DNA from: Clostridia bacterium
GTDB lineage: Bacteria > Bacillota > Clostridia > Christensenellales > Pumilibacteraceae
Reading direction: 5' to 3'
DNA length: 64,000 nucleotides
Assembly: GCA_022791915.1 (NCBI GenBank)
Contig: JAAWAB010000002.1
Span: 62,001 to 126,000 of the forward strand
A program made the position numbers and the translations under genes. This document shows positions 8,282-17,428 of this stretch, piece after piece. Position 1 is the stretch's first letter, and each line of letters starts with the position of its first letter. The notes under the pieces are model-generated. The model was not told where the DNA came from, made no database searches, and saw only the letters and a program-made list of their open reading frames with translations.

Positions 8282-9415
8282 CTACGGCATAAGTATCTGT
8301 AATTGTCCCGGCGCAAGCCACCTATCGAACGACTGATTTTTGTAGGTACCCGTAATATGTTCGATGTCGGACTGCGCGTTACACACTATCACCAAAAACG
8401 AACCGTTCTCGTCCGAAAACTCGGAAACAATCAGCGGACTGCCGTACTGTTGCCGCAAAGAAAATCCGTCTATACTTCCTTCCCGATACAATTCGGTGCC
8501 GCCGTATGCTTTACCCGCATGCCAAACGTTTTGCAGTTCGGCGCCCGCCAGTTTATCGGCATAGTAATCGCGAAACAGTTTATTCTGCCGCGCCAGACTT
8601 TCAAACATGGGCGTACGGCGATAGTACTGGTCGAACGGCGACTGACGATACGACGATTCCAAAAATCTGCCGTACACGTAAAACCACAAAATCCCCTTTA
8701 CGCCGTGCGCAACCGCCGTGGAAATCTGCCACCGCAACATATCTTCGTCGGGCACGGCAAACGCCCAATGCCCCACGGAGAGCAAAGTCGTCCAAAGAGG
8801 CACGCCGCAAGCCTGTGCCACCGAGCGGAATCGATTGAGATTATAAAAATAGTTATCCACGCCCTTTTCTCTGTCGTGCACAAAACATTGCGTATAGCAA
8901 TCGTACGACAACATCGGCAAGCCCGTTTCCCGAACGGCTTGCGCCAACTTTTGGGTGTATCCGTTATGGTCCACGCCTACCCGTTCGAAAAAGTCATCTT
9001 CAAAATACGGAAAATAATTGACAAACGGAACCGAGCTTTCCCGCACGATTTTTACGGCGGTAAGCATATGTTGCCAACTGTCTTTATCGGGTTCGTCCCC
9101 CACGTGAAACGCATAGAAAGCGGGATGACTGCCGAAATCTTCCACCGCCTGCCGCACTTCTTCGCGGAAACGGGTTTCTCCCTTTTCGGCAAGACTTTTC
9201 CAACCCGTGCGTACGTCGCACACAATCATTTTGAGTCCGCACGCCGCCGCCTCGTTCAAATTCCGCAATATGTAATCTTTATCGGCGGGAACCAGATAAT
9301 CGCACGTCATGGCAATCGACATGCCCAGTTCGCACCAATCGTGCACACTGCCCGCGGAATCGATTTTTCCGCAAGGCACATAATTCCAAAATCCGATCGG
9401 AAATTTTTCTTTCAT
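8282..9415 (-). CDS. TIM-barrel glycoside hydrolase-like protein
   Basis: A 377-residue protein without a signal peptide, so cytoplasmic. The sequence shows a clan GH-A-like barrel. YAFHVGDEPDKDSW ends strand four with a D-E-P motif where GH-A enzymes have N-E-P, the glutamate being the likely acid/base. KGILWFYVYGRF is a later barrel strand, and a short beta domain closes the C-terminus. It is related in layout to the secreted lipoprotein at 17429-18859 (MLKDEPSYTEFDSL). It overlaps the AraC gene at 9412 by four bases. I infer hydrolysis of an imported glycoside, but the nucleophile is not obvious and a non-catalytic role is possible. Confidence 0.65.
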   Translation of the reverse strand: MKEKFPIGFWNYVPCGKIDSAGSVHDWCELGMSIAMTCDYLVPADKDYILRNLNEAAACGLKMIVCDVRTGWKSLAEKGETRFREEVRQAVEDFGSHPAFYAFHVGDEPDKDSWQHMLTAVKIVRESSVPFVNYFPYFEDDFFERVGVDHNGYTQKLAQAVRETGLPMLSYDCYTQCFVHDREKGVDNYFYNLNRFRSVAQACGVPLWTTLLSVGHWAFAVPDEDMLRWQISTAVAHGVKGILWFYVYGRFLESSYRQSPFDQYYRRTPMFESLARQNKLFRDYYADKLAGAELQNVWHAGKAYGGTELYREGSIDGFSLRQQYGSPLIVSEFSDENGSFLVIVCNAQSDIEHITGTYKNQSFDRWLAPGQLQILMP

Positions 9416-10317
9416 AATTCATCCTCATTCATTTCGGCGTCGTACCATTCGCTCGTGGGCACGTCGATACCCGGGCGTATGGGTCTTTCGGAAACTTGCA
9501 TCAGATATTTTTTATACGCCATAGGCGACATTTTCATGCGCTTTTTGAAATGCACGCCGAATTTCGTTACCGAGTTGAACCCCGTTGCAATGGCAACTTC
9601 GGTTACGGTTACGTCGGACACCAACATTTTGCATGCCTGCGTAATGCGCAAATCTATCAGATATTGTAGCGGCGAAAGTCCCGTGTGCCGCTTAAACAGC
9701 ATAGAGAAATAGCATCGGTTCATATGCACCAAATCCGCCAACTGCTCTACCGTGATATCGTTCATATAATTATGATTGAGATAAATGAGCACCCGTTCCA
9801 CGCCCGCATTGTTGCCGCACAACACATTGCTTTCGTGCGGGTTCTGCTTGGCGAGCAACCCGAAAATTTCGTACAAACGGGATAACCCTTTGAAATTGGA
9901 AACAAGCGTGCGCTCTTTGAAGCAAACGTATAACTCGGCAATCGCTTCCAAAATACGGTTGTCTTCCACCTGCAACACGGGGCGTTCTTCGGTAAAACCG
10001 ATTTGTTCGAAAAACGCGTCGCCGTCCAATACGTCGACACCCAAATAGTAATATTCGTAGCCGTCGTTCGCACACGGCCAGTAACTTACGTTTTTGCCCT
10101 TGGGCAACCAAAAAACAGACCCCTGCTTAATCGAATAGAATCCGCTTCCTTCCAGATAATATCCGCCCTTGCCGCTTACAACGAATTGCAGAATATGAAT
10201 GGGCTTGGTATCGTCTTTGATGTGCATGGCGCTCATCGCTTCCTGAAACCCGATGTAAATATTGTGGTGATTGAGATCGAACGGTTTTTGCAAAATGGCA
10301 AACACGTTTTCTTCCAT
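9412..10317 (-). CDS. AraC-family transcriptional regulator
   Basis: This 301-residue protein has an N-terminal AraC sensor cupin (IHILQFVVSGKGGYYLEG, QGSVFWLPKGKNVSYWP) and a C-terminal HTH pair. ITVEQLADLVHMNRCYFSMLF is helix-turn-helix one, and VTEVAIATGFNSVTKFGVHF with SPMAYKKYL is the signature. The start has CGAGGAG upstream. It lies inside the operon between the Gfo/Idh/MocA gene (10345-11598) and the glycosidase-like gene, and is translationally coupled to the latter. It probably senses the same sugar as its neighbours. Confidence 0.92.
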   Translation of the reverse strand: MEENVFAILQKPFDLNHHNIYIGFQEAMSAMHIKDDTKPIHILQFVVSGKGGYYLEGSGFYSIKQGSVFWLPKGKNVSYWPCANDGYEYYYLGVDVLDGDAFFEQIGFTEERPVLQVEDNRILEAIAELYVCFKERTLVSNFKGLSRLYEIFGLLAKQNPHESNVLCGNNAGVERVLIYLNHNYMNDITVEQLADLVHMNRCYFSMLFKRHTGLSPLQYLIDLRITQACKMLVSDVTVTEVAIATGFNSVTKFGVHFKKRMKMSPMAYKKYLMQVSERPIRPGIDVPTSEWYDAEMNEDEL

Positions 10318-10344
10318 ACTGTCTCCTCGTTTTCCCGCAAGCGG

Positions 10345-11598
10345 TCACGGTCGGATAATTTCTATCGGCTCTCCGCCGCCCAGCCGTGATTTTTCGGCGG
10401 CAAACGCCATTTGATGACTGGCAACGCTGATATCGATACCCGTGATGTCCGTACTTTGAACGCCGGAATATACATAGTCCAAATACCCCGCAATGAGTCC
10501 GCCGTCGCCGCCGCCGTGCCCCGAAGTATCCTCGGAGAAATTATATACTCTGGGTTTGAACTTGTCAACGGGCGCGAATATATTCACCGTTACTGTTTTT
10601 TTCGCACCGTCGTCGAATTTTCCCACGATTTCTCCCTTGGTACCCACCACAATGGTGCGGCGGTACGTTTCTTGCGCAAACGCATGCATGTTCAACGTGG
10701 CGGTAGCGCCGTTTTCAAACGTCATTACCGTAGACTGATGGTCTACCACATTGTTATCGCTGCGGTATACGCACTTGGCGTAGCTGTTTTCTTTGTTTTC
10801 GAGAAACTTACGGATACTTTCTTTGCTGTAATCGAACCCGAACGGCACGTTCATGGTAAACGGCATTTCTTCGCTCCGTTCGATTGCGCTGTATAAGCAC
10901 TCTTTGCGCAGCGGACACTCGAAACAGTATTCACCGCTCCCCGCAGGCGCATGTTCGCGATTGAATTTTCCCAGTTCCCCGAACGAGCTGACCGTTGTGC
11001 ACCTGCTGCCCATAAGCCAGTTAATCATATCGAAATCATGGCAACACTTTGCCAAAATCATAGGGCTGGACGTATCGGAATTGCGCCACTTGCCGCGCAC
11101 GAAACTTTGCGTATAATGCCACCACCCCACGTTTTCGGACTGGCTGATATGTACGATTTCGCCGATTTCGCCGCTGTCGATAATCTCTTTGATTTTGCGG
11201 TAAAAATCGGTGTACCGCAACACATGACACACCACTACTTTTTTATGCAAACGTTCGGCATGACGGGCAATATCCACACATTCTTCTTCGGTAACGGCGG
11301 CAGGTTTTTCAAGCAACACGTGATATCCCGCGTCAAGCGCCGCAATACACTGCGCGTGATGTACGGCGTCGGGAGTGGAAATCGCCACCGTTTCGGCGAG
11401 CTTACCGCGCGCAAAAAACGCGTCTGCGCCCGTAAAGCAATTCTCGTCTGCCACGCCCAACTCTTTCGCCGCGCCGCGCAACGTTTTTTCGTTGCTGTCG
11501 CAAAGCGCTGTAATCCGCACCCTGCCGCTCTCTTTCGCCAACTTGGCATAAATAAAACCGCGGTTGCCTAATCCGATAAAAGCCATTGTATTATTCAT
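10345..11598 (-). CDS. Gfo/Idh/MocA family oxidoreductase
   Basis: The open frame begins upstream at 11853, but the true start is most likely ATG at 11598 (MNNTMAFIGLGNRGF) after AAGGGAA. The 417-residue product has the Rossmann glycine loop GLGNRG, the strand-two end ITALCDSNEKT and the family EKP motif in HVLLEKPAAVTEEE. The substrate domain has MILAKCCHDFDMINWLMG. A CxxxxxxxC-rich insertion (CFECPLRKECLYS) is seen in some family members of Firmicutes and may bind metal. It opens the operon 10345 to 6102 (oxidoreductase, AraC, glycosidase-like, MBL, MFS) and is predicted to oxidise a sugar or glycoside with NAD(P). Confidence 0.9.
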   Translation of the reverse strand: MNNTMAFIGLGNRGFIYAKLAKESGRVRITALCDSNEKTLRGAAKELGVADENCFTGADAFFARGKLAETVAISTPDAVHHAQCIAALDAGYHVLLEKPAAVTEEECVDIARHAERLHKKVVVCHVLRYTDFYRKIKEIIDSGEIGEIVHISQSENVGWWHYTQSFVRGKWRNSDTSSPMILAKCCHDFDMINWLMGSRCTTVSSFGELGKFNREHAPAGSGEYCFECPLRKECLYSAIERSEEMPFTMNVPFGFDYSKESIRKFLENKENSYAKCVYRSDNNVVDHQSTVMTFENGATATLNMHAFAQETYRRTIVVGTKGEIVGKFDDGAKKTVTVNIFAPVDKFKPRVYNFSEDTSGHGGGDGGLIAGYLDYVYSGVQSTDITGIDISVASHQMAFAAEKSRLGGGEPIEIIRP

Positions 11599-11767
11599 TG
11601 TACGATTCCCTTCTCTCTTTGTGCCGAACAGTATTGCTGTTCTTTTATTGGGGACAATAAAATCCGTATTGCCTGTTTTACCTGCGATACCGTATCGGCG
11701 ACGGCATTTCCGCCGCCGCCGATTGGTACCGATTCGTTTTTTTGTTACGCGGTTGCCCGACTCCCGA

Positions 11768-13525
11768 TTATTCCTCTTCGACTTCGGTATCGTCAATCTC
11801 GGGGAGCGCGTTGGCAAGATACAACGAGTAATTTCCGCCCGCATGGTGCACAAACATATTGGCGTCGAGCGCGGCGAATTTGCCGTAGTTATCCGATTCC
11901 TTATCCGTTACGATAGCGCCCGAACCGATGTGTAAGAACTTATAGAAACTAACCGTCATGCGGAAATACGTTTTTCCCGTCTCTCCCGTCGTTTTGCCCG
12001 TTGCGAAATGATTCATCTTGTTAAACGAAGGGCATTCGTTGCCGTAATCGCCCGAATAGTCACTCAACCGTGCGCCGTCGGGTATTTGCGCGCCCGCCTT
12101 ATACGTATATTTGTTATTCGCAGCGTCCCACATCAAGCGGTGGTACAAAGCCTGTTGTGCGCTGTTGCCATCCATAAAATTAACTGAATATAACGAATCG
12201 GCAATCGCTTCTTCGTCGGTGCCTTCCGAATAGAGTTTATCCGACCACATCACGTTTTTTACAACGGAATTGCCGATGCCCGTAAACAGCAGGGGCGTGT
12301 CGGTATCGCCGTTTACTTTGAATTCAAACACATAGTCTTTGTCGAGCGCAAGCACTTCGCCTTCACCTGCCGCCGTCATGGAATCGAGCACAAGTTCGCC
12401 CGTTTCGGCGTCGTAGATATTCACACCCGTGCTTTCTTCACCCACTTCATTCACGGCATACGACTGTGTAGCGCCCGCAATGGGTGCGGGTTTGTATCCC
12501 GTAAGGAACGCATAGTAGTGCGCCGCATTCAAAAACGCATACATATTAAAGCCCGTTTTTCCGCCGAGCATATCGCCGATTGTATCCGACCACGCCTTGT
12601 CGGGTCCCATGATTTCGTCAAACGACGCAAATTCCACCGTCATGCGCACATACGTTCTTTCGCCTACCTGTGCCGAAGTCTTTTCGGTGGCAAGCCAGTG
12701 TTCTCCGAAAAAGCAACCGCATTCGTTGGGTTTCTCCGTCCAGAATCCTTCCGCCGCCGTATCGTATACGCCGTCCGTCTGTTTAGCCGCCACACTCGGA
12801 TTCCAACCGTATGTAGCGAGTCCCCAATAGTTTCCCCAGTTCAAACGATGCAACGAGCCGTATTCCACGTCCTGAATCCTATGATTCAAATACGGCACTT
12901 CCAACAATTTGTCGGCAAGCGTGCTTTCGCCGTCGCGGTCGTCATAGGTGCAATCCGACCACAGAACGTCCGAAATCTTTGCGTTTTCCACACCGCAGAA
13001 TAAAAGCGGCGATTTGTATGCGCCGAGTGCGGCGTCGAATTCCAGCACGTATTTGGTGTTGGGTTGCAACACGTCGCCATGCGCTTTCTCGCCCCATTGG
13101 GTTTCGAGTGCGTATTCGCCGTCCAATGTATACACGTTGAATCCGCTCGTTTCCGTGCCGTTATTGCTCAACACATAGCTGTACGGTCCTTCCAACAAAA
13201 CTTCGCTGCTCCAATTGCTGTCGGAATACTCGGTTCCGTTGCCTACCGCTTTTACCACCAAAGTCTGATTTTCGGAAAGCGTTACGCTTGTTTCGCTTGT
13301 GGCGGTTTCGACACCGTCGTTGATTTTATACGCGTATCCGCTCGCGTTGGGTACCGCCGACCAACTCGCCACACCCGTATCTTCGTTTAGCGTCACCAAG
13401 GGCGTTGCCAACTTGGTGAGCGACGGTTTTTCGCCGTCGTCGGGGTTGGTTTTTTCGGTGTTACCGCACCCTACAAGTCCGAACAACATCACGAGCCCCA
13501 AAAGTATTGCCATTACCTTTTTCAT
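11768..13525 (-). CDS. Lipoprotein with two copies of an unknown carbohydrate-locus module
   Basis: The 585-residue precursor has a clear signal and lipobox (LFGLVGC, Cys 20), then a fibronectin-III-like stretch (TPLVTLNEDTGVASWSAV to LVVKAVGNGTEYS). After this come two related modules of about 220 residues. Each starts near a SYVLSNNG or SYAVNEVG strand, carries a LLFCGVENAKISDVLW or LLFTGIGNSVVKNVMW motif, then a HRLNWGNYWG or HRLMWDAANN strand, and ends with YVRMTVEFASF or YFRMTVSFYKF. The 3323-6019 lipoprotein carries the same motif. It follows the ABC permeases by 68 bases. It is likely a surface glycan-binding protein; the family is not one I recognise. Confidence 0.75.
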   Translation of the reverse strand: MKKVMAILLGLVMLFGLVGCGNTEKTNPDDGEKPSLTKLATPLVTLNEDTGVASWSAVPNASGYAYKINDGVETATSETSVTLSENQTLVVKAVGNGTEYSDSNWSSEVLLEGPYSYVLSNNGTETSGFNVYTLDGEYALETQWGEKAHGDVLQPNTKYVLEFDAALGAYKSPLLFCGVENAKISDVLWSDCTYDDRDGESTLADKLLEVPYLNHRIQDVEYGSLHRLNWGNYWGLATYGWNPSVAAKQTDGVYDTAAEGFWTEKPNECGCFFGEHWLATEKTSAQVGERTYVRMTVEFASFDEIMGPDKAWSDTIGDMLGGKTGFNMYAFLNAAHYYAFLTGYKPAPIAGATQSYAVNEVGEESTGVNIYDAETGELVLDSMTAAGEGEVLALDKDYVFEFKVNGDTDTPLLFTGIGNSVVKNVMWSDKLYSEGTDEEAIADSLYSVNFMDGNSAQQALYHRLMWDAANNKYTYKAGAQIPDGARLSDYSGDYGNECPSFNKMNHFATGKTTGETGKTYFRMTVSFYKFLHIGSGAIVTDKESDNYGKFAALDANMFVHHAGGNYSLYLANALPEIDDTEVEEE

Positions 13526-13593
13526 TTTACATCCCTCCGTAAAATTTGTTTTTATTTATATTTGCACTGCGGCAACGCCGAAGTGTTTGTTTT

Positions 13594-14505
13594 TTATTCT
13601 TTCAATCCGCCCATCGATACGTTGCCAATCAGTTTTTCGGACGTAAAGAGAAAGATAACGAGTATAGGCAACATCAGCATAAAGCATGCCGCCATTTTTA
13701 TGGGAAATTCTTTGCCCGCACCCGTCGTTGCTTGCGTGAACCGATACAATCCGTACGAAAGCGTCGGCTTGTTGGGAAAGTACAACAGCGGCGTCTGATA
13801 ATCGTTCCAGAACTGAATGAACAACAGCAACCACAACGTGAAAAACATGTTTTTTGCAAGCGGCAGAATAATTTTGAGCATAACGGTAAGATTGCTTGCC
13901 CCGTCGATTTGCGCCGCCTCGGTGAAATCTTTGGGCATACCGCGAAACGTGGCGTTGAATATCAAAAAGTTGGTACCGCCCAAAAAGTTGGCTTTCATAA
14001 TCATCATACCCAGTAGCGAGTTGTAAAAGCCGAGCGCGCGCATGATTCGCAGTTCGGACGCCATAGACCCCACTATGGGCAGAATCATGGCAATGATTAC
14101 AATGGAATCGATGACCTTGCAGATTTTGAAGTTGAACCGCGCCGTGATATACGCCGTAACGCAGATAACCGCTATATTGACAAACGAACAACAAACCGCG
14201 TATAAGAAGGTGAACCACAGCATGTGTTCCATGTAATACATGTTGGTTTTAATAAACTCGCCACCCGCGCCGTAAATGTTGATTCCCACCTTGAACTCGT
14301 TGAACACGGTTGCATAGTTTCCCCATTCAAACGGCAACTTGACCGAAAACGGATACGCCACCGCGTCGAGATTCGTTTTGAGCGAGATGTTCAGTCCCCA
14401 AATAAGCGGTACAAACAACGTAAGCGTGTATACAACCAATAGCACGAAAATGATGATACGAAAAGGCGAAATATTCGATTTTTTTGTTTTTACGGAATTT
14501 CTCAT
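13594..14505 (-). CDS. Carbohydrate ABC transporter permease, MalG/AraQ type
   Basis: A protein of about 303 residues with six predicted membrane helices. The permease EAA loop reads MPKDFTEAAQIDGASNLTV with the G of EAAxxDGA in place, the contact site for the ATPase. I prefer ATG 14505 (MRNSVKTKKSN), which has GGAG eight bases upstream; ATG 14511 and GTG 14514 are also in frame. It overlaps or abuts the stop of the partner permease at 14511, so the two are co-translated. With that permease and the binding protein at 15540 it forms a sugar importer. No ATP-binding subunit is encoded here, so a shared MsmK-like ATPase elsewhere is expected. Confidence 0.92.
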   Translation of the reverse strand: MRNSVKTKKSNISPFRIIIFVLLVVYTLTLFVPLIWGLNISLKTNLDAVAYPFSVKLPFEWGNYATVFNEFKVGINIYGAGGEFIKTNMYYMEHMLWFTFLYAVCCSFVNIAVICVTAYITARFNFKICKVIDSIVIIAMILPIVGSMASELRIMRALGFYNSLLGMMIMKANFLGGTNFLIFNATFRGMPKDFTEAAQIDGASNLTVMLKIILPLAKNMFFTLWLLLFIQFWNDYQTPLLYFPNKPTLSYGLYRFTQATTGAGKEFPIKMAACFMLMLPILVIFLFTSEKLIGNVSMGGLKE

Positions 14506-14510
14506 GCGCA

Positions 14511-15533
14511 TCACTCCACGGAAGGTCCGATTTTATCGAGCGACCATCGGAAAAAGAAAGTCAGCGGCGCCACGACGAGCGTCATAAGAATACCCAACGT
14601 GGAAAGATACGGGTATCCCGATTCGGTAGCGAGCGACACTTCGCGGTACATATAGTAACCGAACGTCCAGAGCGAACTGTCCGCATCCGGTCCCCAAATG
14701 GAAAACAGGTTGATTTGATTGGTGAATATACCCGCAATGCTCGTATAAAAGAGCGTGGAAAACGTGGGGTATATCATGGGGAACGTAATATGGAAAAATT
14801 CCTGCATGCTGGTTGCCCCTTCGAGTTTTGCCGATTCCACAATCGATTCGGAAATCCCGTTCATGCACCCCAAATACATCAGCATAAGCGTGCCGAAACT
14901 CAACCACATATAGTAGAACATAACCGCTCCGTACCGCGTACGGTTTGAAGACAGCAATCCGCCGATTTTCACGCCGAACGCCTGTTCGAGCACCCAAGGA
15001 ATTCCCATGTTGCAGAAATACTTGTATACCGTAACGGTGATAAGCGTGGAAATAATGGTAGGAAGAAAGAGCACGACTTTGAAAAAGCGGTAACCCACGA
15101 ACTTTTTATAAATAAAGAAAGTGAAAAACAAAACAAGCGGCGAAAGCAACTGAATCCATAAAAAACTCAACAGCGAATTTTTCAAGCAAATCTTAAACAG
15201 CGATTTGCTCAAAAATTCGGTGTAAATCAGCTTGAAGTTGGTCCAACCCGCAAACAGATAGTTCTGCGCTTCCACGTCGTATTCCTGAAACGCCATCACA
15301 ATCGAATTGACGTTCACGCCTATATAGAACACGCAAAATTGCAGTATGGGAAAGAGCAACACGAGATACACGAAAATCCCGTCTTTGAGTCGCCTGTGCG
15401 ACGGCTTTGTCTTTTTTATTTTACGATTGCGGGTAAACAAGGCATAGACGCGCGACTTGACCTCATACCAAAGGCGCCCTATCTTCTGCCGCAGTTTATC
15501 CCACAACGTCCATTCTTTTTCTTTTCTTCTCAT
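14511..15533 (-). CDS. Carbohydrate ABC transporter permease, MalF/UgpA type
   Basis: This 340-residue protein has a basic N-terminal tail of about 45 residues and then six membrane helices. The EAA loop near the C-terminus reads ESIVESAKLEGATSMQEF, matching the binding-protein-dependent permease signature. It pairs with the MalG-type permease immediately downstream. Its start is six bases after the stop of the binding protein gene at 15540, the normal order for CUT1 importers. It is located in the cytoplasmic membrane and forms half of the translocation pore. Confidence 0.92.
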   Translation of the reverse strand: MRRKEKEWTLWDKLRQKIGRLWYEVKSRVYALFTRNRKIKKTKPSHRRLKDGIFVYLVLLFPILQFCVFYIGVNVNSIVMAFQEYDVEAQNYLFAGWTNFKLIYTEFLSKSLFKICLKNSLLSFLWIQLLSPLVLFFTFFIYKKFVGYRFFKVVLFLPTIISTLITVTVYKYFCNMGIPWVLEQAFGVKIGGLLSSNRTRYGAVMFYYMWLSFGTLMLMYLGCMNGISESIVESAKLEGATSMQEFFHITFPMIYPTFSTLFYTSIAGIFTNQINLFSIWGPDADSSLWTFGYYMYREVSLATESGYPYLSTLGILMTLVVAPLTFFFRWSLDKIGPSVE

Positions 15534-15539
15534 GGCGGA

Positions 15540-17381
15540 TTATCCCAAATACGAACCGAACTTGGTGTCCCACCACGATTTTCCGCGGTCGTTCACCATA
15601 GACGAGAAATAATCCCACGAAGTCCAGGAAGGATTCTCTTTCAGAGCAAGCGAAAGAATTTCAAACTGCGAATCGTTCGCTTGGAATACATAATAGCCCG
15701 ACATGCTGAAATATTGAATATCCGATTTTACAATCGAGTTCTGCGAATAGGAGAACACGTAATCCACCGACGAGTGCATTTCGTAGTTCTGTTTTGCCAC
15801 CCCCGTAAGCGTAGCCTGCTCGGCATCGGACAGCGTGTACGCATACGGTTTTGCGGTGCCCGTGATTTTATTGAATTGATACAGCGATTCGTGCGTGTGC
15901 ATGAACTTAATGAACTGTTTGGCAAGCGCAAGTATTTTTTCGTCCGTCGTCGTTTTGGCATTGATGAGAATTGCCGTTGCCGTATTAAACGCCATTGTGG
16001 TAGACTCGCCCACTTTTTCGCGCGTTGCCTTGGGCAGCGCCAGCATACCGAACCTACGGTTTTCCGCTTTCCACTCGTCGCCGTACGTTGCCACCATATC
16101 GTCGAATATTTTGCTCGCTTCGCTTTGCCACCAGCTTCCGTCAATCAGCATGGCACGGCTTTTGAGATTATCACCCGGATAGGCGGAATTCACGAACAGC
16201 GTTTCGGTGTCGTATTGCGTGCGTCCGTCCGTAAAACAGAAGTTTTCGTCGTAGCACTTTTCGTTGCGCACCAAACGACTGATAAAGTCCACGGCATAAT
16301 ATTTGCCCGCCTGCGAACCGAGCAGATATCCGTTGTTGTTGTCTATTTTCTGCGAATACGTTTCAAACGTGCCCGTGGCGGCATCGAACGAATCCATTTT
16401 CACCAAGTCGGTTGCCGTACCCGAGAGGGAATAATTGAGTTGCATTTGGTCTTTGCCTTCATAATCCGCCCACAAATTATAGGCAAGGTAATTGAGATAG
16501 CGCTGAATTTCGCGCTCGCCCGGCCAGGTAAGCGCCTCGCAACCGCGCGCTTCTATTCTTTCGCACAGCGCGAAAAATTCGTCGTATGTAGCGGGCATGC
16601 CGTCGTCATAGGTGCCATTCTTGCCGTCGGGTCCTGCGGAAAGTTTAAGACCGCCCCCCCCCGTTGCCTGCGCAAACGTCATTCCGCTTTTGTTACCGAG
16701 AACGGCGCCGCTCTGTCCTATCCAGTTGCCGCTCATATCCTGCGCAAATCCCGCCGCGTCGCCGTACCCAGGCGCACAGTAAAAGAATCCGTATTCTTCA
16801 AACAAGTCTATATCGTACACAAACCCCACCGTTGCTTCGTAGAACGGAACGCCGAAATATTTATCCGATTTTTCCTGCTTGAAATATGCGTTCATAGAAG
16901 GATTCATAATGTCGGCAATGGTGTCCGTTTCGTCCGTAAGCGCGGGGTCGTTTTCTCCCGTAATAAAATCGTAATTCAGGGGCGTTGTGACAACGTCGGT
17001 TATTTCCGTCACTTTCGAGCGCTTGGAATTAGTACCCACAATCTGCCAGTAGTCGATATTTTCCGCCAGTATCACATGTTGCGGCCAGGTAACAATCTGT
17101 TGGTTGACTGCCGAGCCCGAATATTTGTCGCTCGAATCAATGAGAACCTGTACGCCCGTTTTGCCTTCTTCAAACGAAACGTCTTTATACTTCTCTTCAA
17201 AACGCTTTTTTACTTCTTTGAGCCAAGCGTCGCCGTAGCCGCCGTCGAAGTTCCCCACAAGCAACTGCGTGGCGTTCTCGTTTATTTTTTCATCGTTCGG
17301 ATTGGTACGCGTACACCCCGCCGCCGATACCGCCAGCAACACACACAACACCGTAACAAAAATCATCCGAATTTTTTTCAT
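15540..17381 (-). CDS. ABC transporter extracellular sugar-binding lipoprotein
   Basis: The 613-residue protein has a signal peptide with lipobox VSAAGC (Cys 23). Its family-1 solute-binding fold has TQLLVGNFDGGYGDAWLKEV near the N-terminus, a DIDLFEEYGF hinge segment and AMLIDGSWWQSEASKI in the C-lobe. It is longer than the usual 420-450 residues because of insertions in the C-lobe. It is the first gene of the importer cluster with the two permeases. A G9 tract on the coding strand (16654-16662) encodes part of a Gly-rich turn and could be a slippage site. The ligand is probably an oligosaccharide. Confidence 0.9.
   Translation of the reverse strand: MKKIRMIFVTVLCVLLAVSAAGCTRTNPNDEKINENATQLLVGNFDGGYGDAWLKEVKKRFEEKYKDVSFEEGKTGVQVLIDSSDKYSGSAVNQQIVTWPQHVILAENIDYWQIVGTNSKRSKVTEITDVVTTPLNYDFITGENDPALTDETDTIADIMNPSMNAYFKQEKSDKYFGVPFYEATVGFVYDIDLFEEYGFFYCAPGYGDAAGFAQDMSGNWIGQSGAVLGNKSGMTFAQATGGGGLKLSAGPDGKNGTYDDGMPATYDEFFALCERIEARGCEALTWPGEREIQRYLNYLAYNLWADYEGKDQMQLNYSLSGTATDLVKMDSFDAATGTFETYSQKIDNNNGYLLGSQAGKYYAVDFISRLVRNEKCYDENFCFTDGRTQYDTETLFVNSAYPGDNLKSRAMLIDGSWWQSEASKIFDDMVATYGDEWKAENRRFGMLALPKATREKVGESTTMAFNTATAILINAKTTTDEKILALAKQFIKFMHTHESLYQFNKITGTAKPYAYTLSDAEQATLTGVAKQNYEMHSSVDYVFSYSQNSIVKSDIQYFSMSGYYVFQANDSQFEILSLALKENPSWTSWDYFSSMVNDRGKSWWDTKFGSYLG
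16654..16662 (-). repeat. Homopolymer tract, nine C (nine G on coding strand)
   Basis: Nine consecutive C inside the binding-protein gene. The present length keeps the frame open; loss or gain of one base would truncate the protein at about residue 240. Confidence 0.8.
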
Positions 17382-17428
17382 GTCCGTTTCTCCTTTACCT
17401 TACTCCGTTCCTGCGGCTTTTCGCACAT

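Noticed and set aside
11694-11722. Inverted repeat ATCGGCGACGG / CCGCCGCCGAT as a terminator
   Set aside because: No T-run follows in either direction, and it is not placed well for either neighbouring gene.
13566-13590. Small hairpin CACT-CGGC / GCCG-AGTG as a terminator before the second lipoprotein gene
   Set aside because: The T-rich side faces the plus strand, where no gene ends; on the minus strand it is followed by A-rich sequence.
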